Shown here piece by piece: positions 47,390-60,384 of a stretch of 64,000 nt of DNA (the stretch's first letter is position 1; each line of letters begins with the position of its first letter). The notes beneath the pieces are model-generated. The model had not been told where the DNA came from and ran no database searches. It saw nothing but the letters and a program-made list of their open reading frames with translations. Source of the stretch: Aphelocoma coerulescens (taxonomy: Eukaryota; Chordata; Aves; Passeriformes; Corvidae); NCBI RefSeq assembly GCF_041296385.1, contig NW_027184085.1, forward strand, positions 58,438,109 through 58,502,108, given 5' to 3'. The position numbers were made by a program, and so were the translations under genes.

Positions 47390-48585
47390 GAAAATAAGAA
47401 GGAAAAGTAGAATGAAAAGCATTTAAAGATTGAGATTCTTTCTACTTTTAGCTGAACAAAGCTAAACAAAAATTTACTCACAAACTACTCAACTCCCCAG
47501 GGTCATAGAAGCAGTTAACAGAATAACTATGAGCACCAAGACATTCCATCTGGCAATCAGGCCCAAAACAATAAAAATCCAAAAGTGTTTCACACAGAGG
47601 CCATGAAATTCAGAGTAAAAAAATAATATTTTACAAAGTTGAGAAATTTGATAAACTCCTGGAAATATAACTTCCATTTCATTATCAAATAGACAGAACT
47701 TACATTTACAGGAGGAATTCTACTGAGCTGAAAATAGAGGAGATCGGGAATATATTGTACACACCTACTGAGATGCATTTATGATCTCTCCTTGTGGCCA
47801 CTGGTGAAATCAGCTACTTGAATATATTAGTCTCTGGTTAGGTGCAGTTTGGCTGTTTGTATGATTTTCCATTTAGCCACTAGGAAATAAATATGAAATT
47901 TATGCTCTTTTGGCACTATTTGTTCTGTGTTTTCAATTTGGCTAGCCTTTGGCTGGGAGGACTGAGAAGAAATTAAATTTTTTTTAATTTTTATTGCATG
48001 ATTTTTTACGTCCTCCTGAGAACAGGAATTGTTTAGTATAATAAGAAATAAATTACAAGAATCTTGTCTTTGTTAAATGCAGTGGGGTTTCTGGTCTTCT
48101 CTGCAAATCAGAAATCATACCACTAAGCAGATCACAATTTTAAATCCAACTTCTAGTCTTAGGAGAGGTTACATTAATTCCTGCAAATATTAACCAAAAA
48201 ATAAAAACAAAACCCTCTCATTTATATAAATATGCAAATGTTTCATGTGTTGCTAAAAATTTACTGAAGAAACTAATTTCAAGGTAAATAACCATTGCTT
48301 TGTATATGTGCACTCTTTAATAATACTGAAAATGATTACTGGAGGATTTGTATGAATGATTTTTCTAGGCCAGCATACAAAACCAACAATCAGTAAAGAA
48401 AATTTATAAATCGTGGGCACCAATCACTGTAAAATGTTTTCCTCAGGTCTTGCTTCATTTAAAAAAAAACAAAAAACCAAACAAATAACTTCAAAACCAA
48501 ACCAAATCAATTTAAACAAGAGTTCAGACTATTCAAGGCCTTTGTAACTAGTCAGCTAAGAGTAAAGATGTTACATTCTTCTTAC

Positions 48586-48692
48586 CTAATATCCCACTTT
48601 GCACCAGACTCTGCCATTCCTGCAGTTCCCCACCACTGTCACTGTGCACGCGGGAATACGGCAAACCCTGAGGTGTCAGAGCACCATCGTCC
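48586..48692 (-). other. Candidate exon (107 nt), unrecognised
   Basis: On the minus strand a perfect branch-point-like CTAAC lies about 26 nt before the AG ending at 48693, with no AG in between. The 107-nt segment is open in the frame beginning DDGALTPQGLPYSRVHSDSG and running 15 more residues. It ends at GTAAGAAG (donor GT at 48585-48584). It holds four CpG while neighbouring kilobases have almost none. Phases would be 2 at the start and 1 at the end. The pyrimidine tract between branch point and AG is poor. I do not recognise the peptide. It could be a coding exon, a lncRNA exon or a conserved element. Confidence 0.28.
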
Positions 48693-49674
48693 CTTATCAC
48701 CATATGTGATTCGGGGGTTAGAAGAAACAATTAAAATTTTGATTGTCGGTCTCAAAATCTTTCTTCTAGGAATTCAAAAACTGAAGAAAATCCTTTTTAA
48801 CTAATTATAACACACAGTTAACTGATCTAGCGTAGAAGAGAATCACAATATCCCAAGTACCTCAATACAGAATTAAATGCCAGTGAAGTGTTCTCCATGG
48901 AATTAGTGCTTAAAATCTTTCATCTTGATATTTGATTTTTATCTGTTGTAATCCCATAAAAAACCTGAAACACCATTTAATGTTTGCTTTAATAGTCTTC
49001 GTGAAAAACAGATAAGGACAAAAAAGGAAAAGTTGCGTTTTTGGTTAAATTTGAACTATTTAGAGCCTTGTCAGTAATCTTGAAAAAAATCAGCAACACA
49101 AACAGAATGATTAATATTACTTGGAGGTCACATATATGAGAATAGAAAAGGGTTTTTACAGTTGTTTGCCTCAGCACTGTATCAAGAAAAGTATTTTTAA
49201 TTTTGTTTTTGAAGAATTAGAAGCTCAGACCTTGTCACAAAAGCAGTATCAGTTTTGTGGTCTTCCAAACACATTTTTTAGTGTAATTCTATTATTGCAA
49301 AGGGATCATGAACATAAGCAACTGAAATTAATTTCTGTGGGCTATGATGTGAATACTATGACAAAAAGTGCTTACCTTCTCAGACCTGACGCAATTTTAA
49401 GAAAGACAATTTTAATTTTCAGGTTTTCGTGAAGAAAATAATTTTGGCACAATATTTTATTTTTTCCTTTCAATATGTATATTTAACTCTTAATAAAAAC
49501 AAAGAAAAGAAGACCAGTCACACTCGCCAACATTTTCAATACTGCACAATCATTCTTCCAGGAAAAGGGGAAATAAGTGCTGCCAGTGGGGTCTGATGTT
49601 TTAAAATAATTTAAAAGCAACTCTTAAGCTCAAGGGCACTGTTTTATTCATCATTGACAAGAATAGCAAGTGGT

Positions 49675-49686
49675 GAGTCATGACTC
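49675..49686. promoter_or_regulatory. 12-bp palindrome with overlapping AP-1-like sites
   Basis: gagtcatgactc is a perfect dyad and contains TGAGTCA (49674-49680), the AP-1 consensus. A single motif of this length is expected by chance in 64 kb, so function is speculative. Confidence 0.3.
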
Positions 49687-50079
49687 TTTTTTGAAATTCA
49701 TTCACTCACTTTACGTGCCTCTCTTTTTAGCTGCCGAACTTGCAACACCATCTGCTTTCAGCCTTCAGTAACTCAAGTTGCCTCCAGCTGAGACCAAAGC
49801 CATGAATATTTAACACCTGCAAACAGAAGCAGTCGATTGCTCAAGACCAGCACTAAAGATCAGTGGAAGTTTGGAAACCTCCATCTCTTGACACAGTCAA
49901 GGACCCATGTGACAAATTCAGTAACACTGAAGGAGATTGTGGTGACTTCTGTGGTCTCAAATCTCAGGGTAAAGGTTCGTGTTCAGCAGGACGCCTGCCT
50001 TGGAATACTTACCTTTTCTGCTCGTTTTCTCCTCCCATACAACCCTTGCGGGGCCCTGGTGGTCAGACAGCTTTAGAGG

Positions 50080-50141
50080 TAACAGAGAGAAAAAACAAAT
50101 GGATAGAAAAGGGGAAAAGAAAGAAAGAAAAAAAAGAAAAA
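50080..50141 (+). repeat. Purine-rich A/G low-complexity tract
   Basis: A-rich sequence with aaag and aaaag units (gaaagaaagaaaaaaaag). It gives lysine-rich frames with no gene value. Confidence 0.8.
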
Positions 50142-50416
50142 GAGTGTTTCCATCCCATCAGTTTCCTAGCCTCTGATGCAGAAAGGGACTACAGAGAACA
50201 GCACCAGGGAGGGACCTGGGAGCCAGAAATCGCAAGTGAGAAATATCAATACTTAAGCCAGGGCTCTTTCACCAGACCGTTTCTCATTCCACCTTAATCA
50301 GATGCAGCATTTGAGTCCAGTCTGAGAGAAAAAGCCTGAAAAAGACAGCGTAGAGTGATAACAGTTTAAAAATACTTGAACAATTCCATTCTTTGTTGTA
50401 TGTAAAATTTTAATTT

Positions 50417-50434
50417 CATTTATTTATTTATTTA
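50417..50434 (+). repeat. (TTTA)n microsatellite
   Basis: About four and a half TTTA units form a short simple repeat. Confidence 0.8.
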
Positions 50435-53400
50435 TCGATGGACTGGTATACTAAATCTGTTCAACCTATTCACAAATTATGTGAATGTAAGTAAAATAAA
50501 AAGCCAAAGGACAGGGCAAAGATCAAATATGATAGAGCTGCATTATTCACTCCCAATAAAAGTATGCTCAAAACCTGAGCTCTTTCAAAAAGATTTTTCT
50601 TTTCCCACAGCAGCTCTTGAAAAATTGCAGAGAAGAAAAAAAGTGACACAGCCATATCTGCTCATTCTAAGTTCAATTTCTGATCTCTGTTCAGTACTGC
50701 AAAGGAGAAATTTATCTTCTATAAATTTAATTTTTTTCATTTGGTTTCTATGGAGATTATGGATATTTTTTGGGATAGTCTAGAAGAACTTATTTTAATA
50801 TTTTTCTAAAGCAGCAGGAACATTAACTGTGGAAAAAGTATAGGAAATAAATTCTGCAAAAGATTCTCTAAAAGTACGTAAATCAATTTAGCACAAGCTT
50901 CATGGTGGTGCATGATGAGGCAATTCTGATAGAATAAGTTATGCAAATGATCTTTAGTGGTATTTTGGAAAGTAATTTGCAAAATGTAGTCCATTCACTA
51001 TACCTCTTCTCTTTTTTCTCATTTGCTCCTGTTACTGAAGTGCAGCCAAGTGTTTTCTTAACAGTTCTTAACTGCAGTAGTTAAAAAATCGTTTCTTAGA
51101 CTGCTCTGAAAGGCAGGAATTTGGGTAATATTTATGAAGAGGAAAACAAAAACATTTTTAACTTGAAACATAAACCTCTCTTCTAAAACAGTACATCAGG
51201 GCTACAGGTGCTCTTCCGTGGTGGGCTATTTAGAAACAACTGCAAAAAGAGGTCCATATAGTGCTCTTCAGAAACATAAGTGAAATAAAAGCCATGTATT
51301 TTAATGCTCAACAGAATCTGGTCATCTGGAATGTTAAAAGTCTCAGTGGTTGATACTTATTTTGCTGTGCCATGAAACTTGACCTCCAAGGTTATTCGTA
51401 CAAAGAGGAGGAAAAGGATCATCCCTCTACAGAAATTTTTAAATTATGGCATTTAAAATTCAATTTTGTAAAGCCCCAAGATTAATGCATCCGTAAGACC
51501 TGACCTACATATTGCTCTAATTGCTAGTTTTTAGTATTTTTTTTATTTAACCAAATGTGATAAGAAATTATGTGATGGGTTAGGGCTTATGTTAAAATAT
51601 TGCTCATTTATTGCTGTGACCTTTATTCTTGCTGTTTCTAATAGTTAATTTCTGTTTAACAATTTGTTAATTGCTGTTTAGAATTTTGCCAGTCTTTACC
51701 ATCTGGGGCTAAAATTTCCATGCTTATTAGTTGGTACTTTATGCTGGTTTTAGTAAATGAAACCATTCTTTAATCAGTTACATCAGCCCTTTCCCCCCCA
51801 CACTCCTCCAGAGGTTCTGTAATGATCTGGAAATGAAAAGGAAAGAGTTTTCATTTCCTTGCTGATCCTCATACCGTTTCAGATTCCTAACATCTGCTTT
51901 CTCCTAATCCTCATGTGCTAGGCTTTTAGTAAAGGTGGTTACCAAGGCTAAAACCGCTTTTGTCAGAATGAGAATAAAATTTCCTAGCAGTGATAAAAAT
52001 AAATAACTTACAAGCTACTACATTACCAACTGCCACAATAATGAACAGGGGGGAAGAAACCTAATACAGTATGCATTTTCTGCTTTTTTTTTTAACTTTG
52101 AAACCAAGATTGTTCACTTACTTTTCTTGTTAGAAGGGAAATTGGTTTTACTTAATTTTTTCCAAAATCCTGATGTTCTATCATAATTTTCACTAAGGTA
52201 CTTTCTTCATCAAGCACAAAGAATTACAGGTATACTGAAGCATTTGAACTACTGTTTTTGAAATTGGTCCATTTCATAAAATAGGAAAACCATTTGTTTA
52301 ATTTTCTGTTTCCTCATTTTTTACACTTCCTGGATGTAACAGGCTCTTTACTGAAGAAATTATTATGATGCACCATAAATGGAAACTACAAGGTAAGAAT
52401 GGAATTGTTTGCTTAATTTCTAGATGCTGTTAATTTTAACACAGCCTAGTCAAAATCCCTTTCAAGATTGTTTTCAGATTAGGTCTTACTGTGGAGGTTG
52501 ATGTTCTTTTTTACAGAGATGTCTCAAGAGCACCCAAATCTAACTGCAGTTTCTTAGTATTCAGTTCAGACTGCTCCTTGCATTGGTACCTCCTAGTCAG
52601 AATGCTCTTTTCTGACAGTAGTGTATGTTAATGCTCCTGTCTGATTTCTTCAACTTCAAATACTTTTGATAGGTAAAATAACTCTTGAGTCAAGGTGTCT
52701 TTCCAAAGTGAGACTTTAAGTTTTTAATGTGTATTTATGACATCACTAGCATCTCACCATGCTCAGTCCCTGAAAAAAAAAAAAAAATCCTTCTGACTGT
52801 GTGGCATCTGTATTCTTCGAGGGCTTGCAAGAGCTTCAATGTCATACTAATAAAAGGAAATTTTAGCACAGCTGTGACAGCAACAAAATCACCTGTAAGA
52901 CATATATCACCAAGTGGTCTCCTAGCATTAGTCTCCAGGTGTCAGTGAAATTATCCAACCAGGGAATTTTGCCCAGGCTACAGCTGCCAAATCAATCTTT
53001 TATTTTTTCCAGATTCCTTGTTGCTTTCAATATTTAATTTAGAAAAAGAAACAGTCAGAAAATCTGGAACAATTAAAAATGATCTAACAGCAACAAATGA
53101 GATCTGTTTTCAGATCACAACAAAAACACATAAAGAGAAGAAACAGCTGCTTGCCATTTGTCTCCATTTGGGAAGTTCCATTTTCTTCTGTTGCAGCCTC
53201 CTCTAGAGCCATCTGCACAGGTCAAAATAAGATGTATCTGCAGACAATTTACTGCTTGGAGATATTTAGTGTGTGAAACATATGCAAAAAGCATGTAATA
53301 TATATCCGATATACTTACCAGTTTAAAATAAACAGCACATTTAGTGTTCTGTTTTTACTTATCTTCAATTATTCAGTTTAAGGTGCAAAATGATGCCTTT

Positions 53401-53786
53401 CTTTCAAAGTCTGACCACAATGTTAATATCAAAATGGGGGTTTTTTGGTAGTTGTCTCATCTTGATGGAACATTAAATATTTAAATAAATAAAATAATTA
53501 CATTAGTATAAATATCTACCATCAGTCTTCTTTATTACTATCACATATTCTGTACCTGAAGTCTTTCACGTAAAGGTTTAGTGGTTTTTATTATCATTCC
53601 AGCATTGTTTGGAAAAGTTTGTGTTCTATTTCCAGGCATAAATACTGTACTGATTACAGATATTTCTGAGGATACTGATTATGGAAATTTTTGTTACTTG
53701 TAAAACTACAGTATAGCTTTCAACAGCGTACACTTTTTTCATATTTATTTTTTTGAACTATTTGTGATTAAGGAATGTTCTGTTAA

Positions 53787-53804
53787 TTTTTTTTTTTTTT
53801 TTTT
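53787..53804 (+). repeat. Poly(T) run of 18
   Basis: Homopolymer; no retroelement body is seen on either side. Confidence 0.9.
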
Positions 53805-56800
53805 GGAAAAGATACTAGAAAATTATTAGAGCAAATAGTATACGGAAAATATAAAATAAAATATTTACTGTTGCATATGGAATGCCTAGGTCACTGGCTT
53901 GGAAATGTACTGGTAACCTAAACCATGCATATGTCCTAACCTAAAGAGGGTACCTATCTACATTTTCAAAAATCACAATCCACCACGAAGTACATACCTG
54001 TAGGTTATGAGGGCTACTAATGTGAAATATATTTTCTTTGGCTATATTGTGCTCTTTTCAGCTTACAGACTGATGAACACCACCAAAGAATTTCTGCCAG
54101 CAGCTCACTGCAAAAGCTGTCCGTATGGAGGTGTTTACATGGAATGCTATTTACTGTGTGAGCAAATTGCTAATATAACCCTTAGATAAATTTGATAAAG
54201 TGAAGCATACACATAAAGACTACACAGATGGTAAAAGTATCATAACTGACTCATTTAACTGGCATTATTATTCCATACATTATTTGTGTTCATGAGTCTC
54301 CAATCTCTTATCCCTTCCTATAACTACAGTGTAAACACAGACTACTTGCAATTTGATTTTAAATTTATTGTAAGCGCCAAAAAGAGATCATGGATGATAG
54401 TAATACCCGGGTCTAAAAGTGATAACATTTATCATTTTATTTCCTTCTAACCAATTTGTCATCTCTGTGGCATTCCTATTATTTGCATGATAGCAAGCAG
54501 CAAAATTGTCAACATTAGTTTATATGCCAGATACTAAAAAAGTAAAGTAAGATATTACTACTTGTTGCAGTACCAGGACTTACCCTCAAAAAGCAAATAG
54601 TTAAGAAGAGAGCTTTAAATGAAATGATCCAGCATGCCAACAGAATAATGGAGTATTTTTAAAAACTGAAGTACAAGTAAAACATGCAGAAACCAGAGAC
54701 AAAGAATTGGCATTTGGCAATGAGACCACATTATTGTTTAGCAGCAAGTTTAATATAGATATTTTCAATTATTTTCTCTTAAATTGTGTGTCTAAGTTAT
54801 AAAAGTTGTTACCACAAAATAAATTTTATTAAAAGGCTAGTATTTACTGTTATTTTTAATTTTAATTTTATCTTCCTTTATGGCTTGCAGTTATCTCTTT
54901 CAGGATTCTGTATTTGTTCTAACCACGGTGCACTCATTTAACAACACAAGTGGTTTTATATCTGCAGTAACAAGATTGCTGGGGGCTTGTGCCTGCCTGC
55001 AGGAACCAACCTGCTCCAACTGCAAGAGCACATTCATCAACTTCTGAACATCATCAATAGTGGGGAGACAGATACATTTCTGAAGGTCACCTCTGCTGGC
55101 CTTATCGCATGCTCCCTTCCAGGCAATTTATTACATTACTCTGTGGAAGACCTTTTATTTTTTCCTCTGTTTTGTGGAACATTTAATTTTCTTGGTTTGG
55201 ATTAATCAGTCAGACTAATTTTCTCTTCACATCTATCCTCTGATCTTGCTTTGGGGAGTTTCCTTTAGCCCTAAGATTTCCTTGCAAAGTTTTCTAAAAT
55301 ATTAGTAATGAAACATATTATACAGCTGTGGACAGAAAGGTCACAGGATCTACTTGGACAACAGAGCATGATTGTTGGACATGGTATTAATGCATTAATG
55401 CTGAATTATTTGTATGGCTGTTTCGTAAAAATGGTAGGATTTGTACTTTAACTGTCCTATGGTATGTTTGAAAATATCTCTACACAAGAGAATTTGCACC
55501 TTTTTAGTGCAAAGGAGTACATTATCATCTTCCAGAAGAGTATGACATGTATAACTTAGATCTGTCATTGCCGAGATTTGATAGAGACAGCTCCCAGTAA
55601 AGCACCAGAAGTCCAGCAGTTATTTGGCGAGTGCTTCCTAATGCTTTCAAAACTGTGAAAACTGAGTGCAGTGTAGACAGCAGTGAGAAAGAACAAAGTT
55701 AACTATCAGTGCCTGTACATATTATAAAAAAGAAAATCTGAATTTGCTTCAGTAGATGAACCTACAAGTCTTGATGGGGGCATGGTGAATGGGAGAGATG
55801 CAGGAGAAATCTAGATCTGTGACTCAGATGAATATATAGCATGGGATTAAAGAGACAGGAAAAAATCTGTCAGCTAGGCAACAAAACAAAATGGCCCAAT
55901 AAATATCAATAAATATATGCAAGATGTTCTGTTTAAGTGTATTTTCTTGTTTATGGTGGATGCAGTTTAATACCAAACCACTTTATTTATCTAAAACCAT
56001 GGTAACAAAAACTAAGACTACACTCTTTCTAATTTGCTTTCTGTAGCATTGAAAAAGTCTAGCAAAGACTCTGTTTTGCAGAAGTAATTATCTGGAATAA
56101 TTTCCAAACTTTGTCTACAGAGTATGGCTACAGAACTCATTGGTTACGCTAAGCTTACAAGTAAAATAAAGAGTAAAATGAGACATTAAACAGACAGAAT
56201 GCAGAAAAACAAAATCAATAATGGCTTACAGTGATAATTGTAAGTTACAGCTATTTTACTTTGTAATTTTACTTTTACTTCATAAATTCCTGGGAAAAAA
56301 TACCTGAGTTAGTGCCTAAAACCTAATTTGATGCAAGAAGGAACAGCACAATTTAACAGATAGTTTCAATTAGACAATGAATTTAAATTACAGTTGATGG
56401 GGAATAAAAGGCATAATGTAAGCCATGGAAAACAGAGATTCTGTATATATTCCCCTTGGATGCCCTGCATTATGGTAATATGTTATTTTTCTACATATGA
56501 TGCCTACCTTGAGATTATGATCTGCTACAGGAAAATGAGAAAGCTGTGTAGAATACACCAGGTTTTATGATTGATAACTATCACTATCATTCATCAGTCA
56601 TATGAGTACGAAAATGTTTGGAGAGAAAGATCAGTTTATTTTTATTTAGGAAAAAAGCAAGAGAGAGGCCCATATAATATTTTTTGCATTTGATTATCAT
56701 TCTTTGGAAAATTATTTACAGAATTTAATCAACCACACTTCTGTGTCAAGAACTTTCATTTTTAATATTTACCTCCAAACTGTTGCAACTGTGTCCCCAT

Positions 56801-57082
56801 TGCATCATCTACAAAAATTTGATAAAATTACAATTGTAATTCAGTCATCAGATTTTCCAAAGGAATTATGTCCTTGCTTGAAATTCTCCCAACCACAATT
56901 CAAATCAGACTTATTCATTCCCTAAAAACAATTTTTCTTTATATTGCATCTCTAGGCCAAACTTTGTTTTCCCTTCTCATTTTCAAAACTACTCAAAACT
57001 AGTCTTTCTATTTATTTGTTAAGCTTCCTGTCTTGTCAAAGAAGGGTTTAAGAGAATCCATTTATAACAACACATCTGTGGA

Positions 57083-57097
57083 TTTTTTTTTTTTTTT
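57083..57097 (+). repeat. Poly(T) run of 15
   Basis: Homopolymer in a T-rich neighbourhood. Confidence 0.9.
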
Positions 57098-60075
57098 AAG
57101 ACTTGGTAGATATCAAAAAAATTGTTTCTTCAGTAGTTTGTATCAGAGTCTTTTCAGTTATTGCTTCTGGGCTTGTAAATTCTGAAGTGCCTCATTCTTA
57201 TTCTGGTAACATAACAGGAATTTCACCATGGACCACCAGTGGACCAGCTTTGATTTCTCTACAAGTTCATAAACCTAAAATTCCATGCTCTAAACAGCAC
57301 CAAATCTTTATCATTATTTCAATGTACTTTAATATTTGCTGGTTTTGTAAAACAGTTTAAAGCAAGATATTTATTATTCTTGAGTGTTTGAAGCAGCAAG
57401 AATTTGCTTTTCTTTGTTTTTAGTAATTTAAATTTCCTCTGACTTCCTTTTACCTCTCCTTACAGCAATTTCTTGGGTTTTTTTACTTCTTCATAAGTCT
57501 TAATTACATTAATATTTACTTCCTTATAAGTCTAATTATGATTTACCTTCCTGCTTTTATACACATATAAATGTACCACTCCTTAACTCATCTATGAACC
57601 TATGTGTTTCCATTGTTGTTATTTTTGAGATTTGGCTTCAGAAAGATGTCCTGAGGCATTCACAAATGTCTCTTTATGTTTCCAATGTACCTTTAAAAAA
57701 AGAATTTGTGTTGGGTATTTGACTTAATTTTCTGCAGCCCATTATTCTCCCAACAATTCTATGCTTTGACTTAATTTTTCATGAGATCCTACTCATCAGG
57801 TCATTATTCTTAAATCTTTAATCCTTATAAATCTTTAATCCTTATTCTACAGCTCTCACAACTTGTTTTCCTCATGATAACAGAAAGATATCTGCTGTTC
57901 AACACTATTCATAATTTCCATTTTCAGGTTTCCTGAGGTTTATTTTTCCTCTGGTTAGTAGAGATTCTCTTCAATTTTCCCCTTCTGATAGGATTCATGC
58001 CTCATACATTTCAAAACAATCATCTACTTAATTATATTCCAGTAGATATTTGTGGAACTAAAAAACTTCCTGTTACTTTGAAGTCCTGGTTTTTGACACT
58101 TTTCTAAAAAAACCTGCAAATCCTTGGGTTTGTTATCATATCAAATCATGGTCATGATGTTATTCCTACTTTGTTCTTACTTTCCTGGAGAAATTCAGGA
58201 AAACTGCCTCTCACCCTTCACTGAACACACAGAAGAAAAGCAAAGCACCTACAGGCTAAACTAAATAACAGCATCCATATTTTGAAAGTAATAACAGGTT
58301 TGACAGTACGCACTTTGTCATAAAATTCCACAACATGGGGAACTTGATCCAAAAGTTGTAAAGCTACGTCTCAAACGGAGAGGTCACACTTATCAAACAG
58401 GTGTGATCAGCAGACTCCTTCACACAACATGACAATACCAAGGCCACTGAAGCATGAAGGTCCAGGAGCACAAAGCATTTTTCTGCTAAGTGGTGTTATC
58501 AAAACACTCTTTAACAGAAAAATCAATGTAACCCTTACAAAAAATTAGAATAAATGTGCTTAGCATGTTTCTCTTGAAAAGGAAATGTTGCCACTGTGTC
58601 TAGAGTTCATCCATTTCAGGAAAATTGGTTTGAAATTACTGTTGTATCATCATGAAAAAATATTTTCAAGTCAATATGCAGTAGCAGAAGTACAAGTCTG
58701 TCATTGCAAGATCATTTTTAATCCAGAACATTTTCATCATTTTCATGGTTTACAATGTAACTCCAGAAGCAGTGGAAGTACAATGAAACAGCTTATGAAT
58801 AGAGCAGCAAGGAGATCCAAACCTCTGAAACACACCTGTTGATGCAGGGAGAGAGGATGAAGTGGGCTCCTCATTGCCAGTCAACCTCAACCCAACACTG
58901 AATTAAATCCTTTAGTAGTTAGAATACTAAAACAGATTTCCTTGGCAGGTATTGCAAAGGTGGATTAACTTCAGGTTAAAACTCTGAAAATCCTTTTACT
59001 TTTGAGACATCCTGAATACCAGGACGTTTCTTTCTGATCCCTTCCTGTTTGTTCCTTGACTATGTTTTCTCATCATGTGAAGGAGGCAGAGAAATGTGCT
59101 CTGAGTGGGAAACAACTTAATTGACACTAAAATGTCCCTGAGAGACATTCCTCTTCCTATGTATCTGGCATTTAGGGCTCATTGCAAATAGACCCACCAC
59201 CTAAGTTAATAGGTCACATACTCACACAAGGCTGTAAGTACCACCACATTGTAAATTACTACAGTTATCATTGGCAAATACTGGTTGTATAACAGTAAAG
59301 TAGTAGCTCTCTGTTTTATAAGAGTAAGATGCTACAACACAGAAGTTAACATTTATCACATTCCAAAAAACTGCAGTCTATTAGAAAACCAACACTTCAG
59401 AAAAACAAAGAGGTCTGAATCTCAAGCAATGTACTAGGAACAGTGAAACAGCCTCTGTGGTTGCACCCAGGGGAAAGATTTGTACTGCACAGGTAAATAT
59501 AAACATGTTTTATGGACATTTATTGTCAAATAATCTCCTTCAGAGTAATTTAGCCTTCATCATCCCGATTCAAGCCTACAGAATAGATAGGAGAAATGAA
59601 TGCTAGTGACAGTAGACATAATATACCACATAGAAAAAGTTACACATTAGAAAAAGTTAAGTAAATCTCTTAAAGGCTGTTGAAAAACATAGGCACTAAT
59701 ACAGAACATAATGTGTTCTGTAATTTCTAAGAATAAACATGGGTGGGGGAAAAAAAGCACTTAATTAGCAGTATCAGGAAAAACTGGCGCTGCTGAGGAA
59801 AGAACAAGTGACAACAAGTCAAAAAAGTGCCCAAACCTCCTTACCAATCTTCAAAGAGTCCAAAAGAAGATGATTATTCAGAATACCAAAGGTTATTGAA
59901 AACCAAGGAGGATCAGAATTTAATAGCTAGCATGTTAAAATACACAGGGAAGTCATCAGAAATTACTCTGATTAAAGTGGTTTCATAGCTGCAGCACAAA
60001 GCCCAGTTCTTAGTATTAAAAGGATGAAAAATCTTTAGAGTCAAGTTTGCATTTTTTTTTTCCTTTTCTGTTCAG

Positions 60076-60384
60076 AAATACCCCAGCAATGCAGGGGAAT
60101 TTTACACGAAACAGAGATGATCAAATACACGCTCAGTCTAATTAAGGTTCCTTGTTACTTGTTGTTTATTCAAAGAGAAGTTTGCTGTTCAACGCTCTCA
60201 CAGCTGTCTCCTATTGATACCGCTAATGCTCACTTGAGCCTGAGAGTCCCGCACGTTGCATTAGCACTATCAGCTGCAGCTGAAATGTTCAAGCCAGGCT
60301 GCCTCAAAGGAATGACAGTGTGGATCTGAGCTGCAGAACCCTGTCAGCATTTCTATGAATGTATTTATGATTAAATGAAATAAA
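60076..60384 (+). other. Candidate terminal exon or conserved element, unrecognised
   Basis: A strong acceptor (a long T tract, then ccttttctgttcag) ends at 60075. One frame is then open for about 84 codons to TGA at 60327-60329. A polyadenylation hexamer AATAAA follows at 60379-60384. The segment has about five CpG, more than its surroundings. The peptide (for example ALSAAAEMFKPGCLKGMTVW) has no family resemblance. A last exon, a lncRNA exon or a conserved non-coding element are all possible. Confidence 0.2.

Larger units (their letters stand above)
33292..48585. other. Unique AT-rich non-coding stretch, about 15.3 kb
   Basis: No LINE, LTR, RNA gene or exon is recognised. It includes simple sequence at 36004-36034 (AAAAC/AAAT-rich), 41531-41571 (TTTC-rich) and 47373-47389 (17 A), and two perfect short palindromes (43785-43815 and 45827-45846). 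Stretches such as 42000-42260 and 47780-47960 have the mixed, low-repeat composition often seen in conserved non-coding elements. That is only an impression. Confidence 0.45.
48693..60075. other. Unique AT-rich non-coding stretch, about 11.4 kb
   Basis: No repeat family or RNA gene is recognised. It includes the palindrome at 49675-49686, a purine-rich tract (50080-50141), a TTTA microsatellite (50417-50434) and homopolymers at 53787-53804 and 57083-57097. A segment at 49731-50080 has a clean acceptor-like start and donor-like sites but is closed in all frames near its beginning. Confidence 0.45.

Noticed and set aside
47373..47410. Poly(A) run as the tail of a processed pseudogene or SINE
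   Set aside because: The upstream sequence resembles no transcript or SINE, and no flanking duplication was seen.
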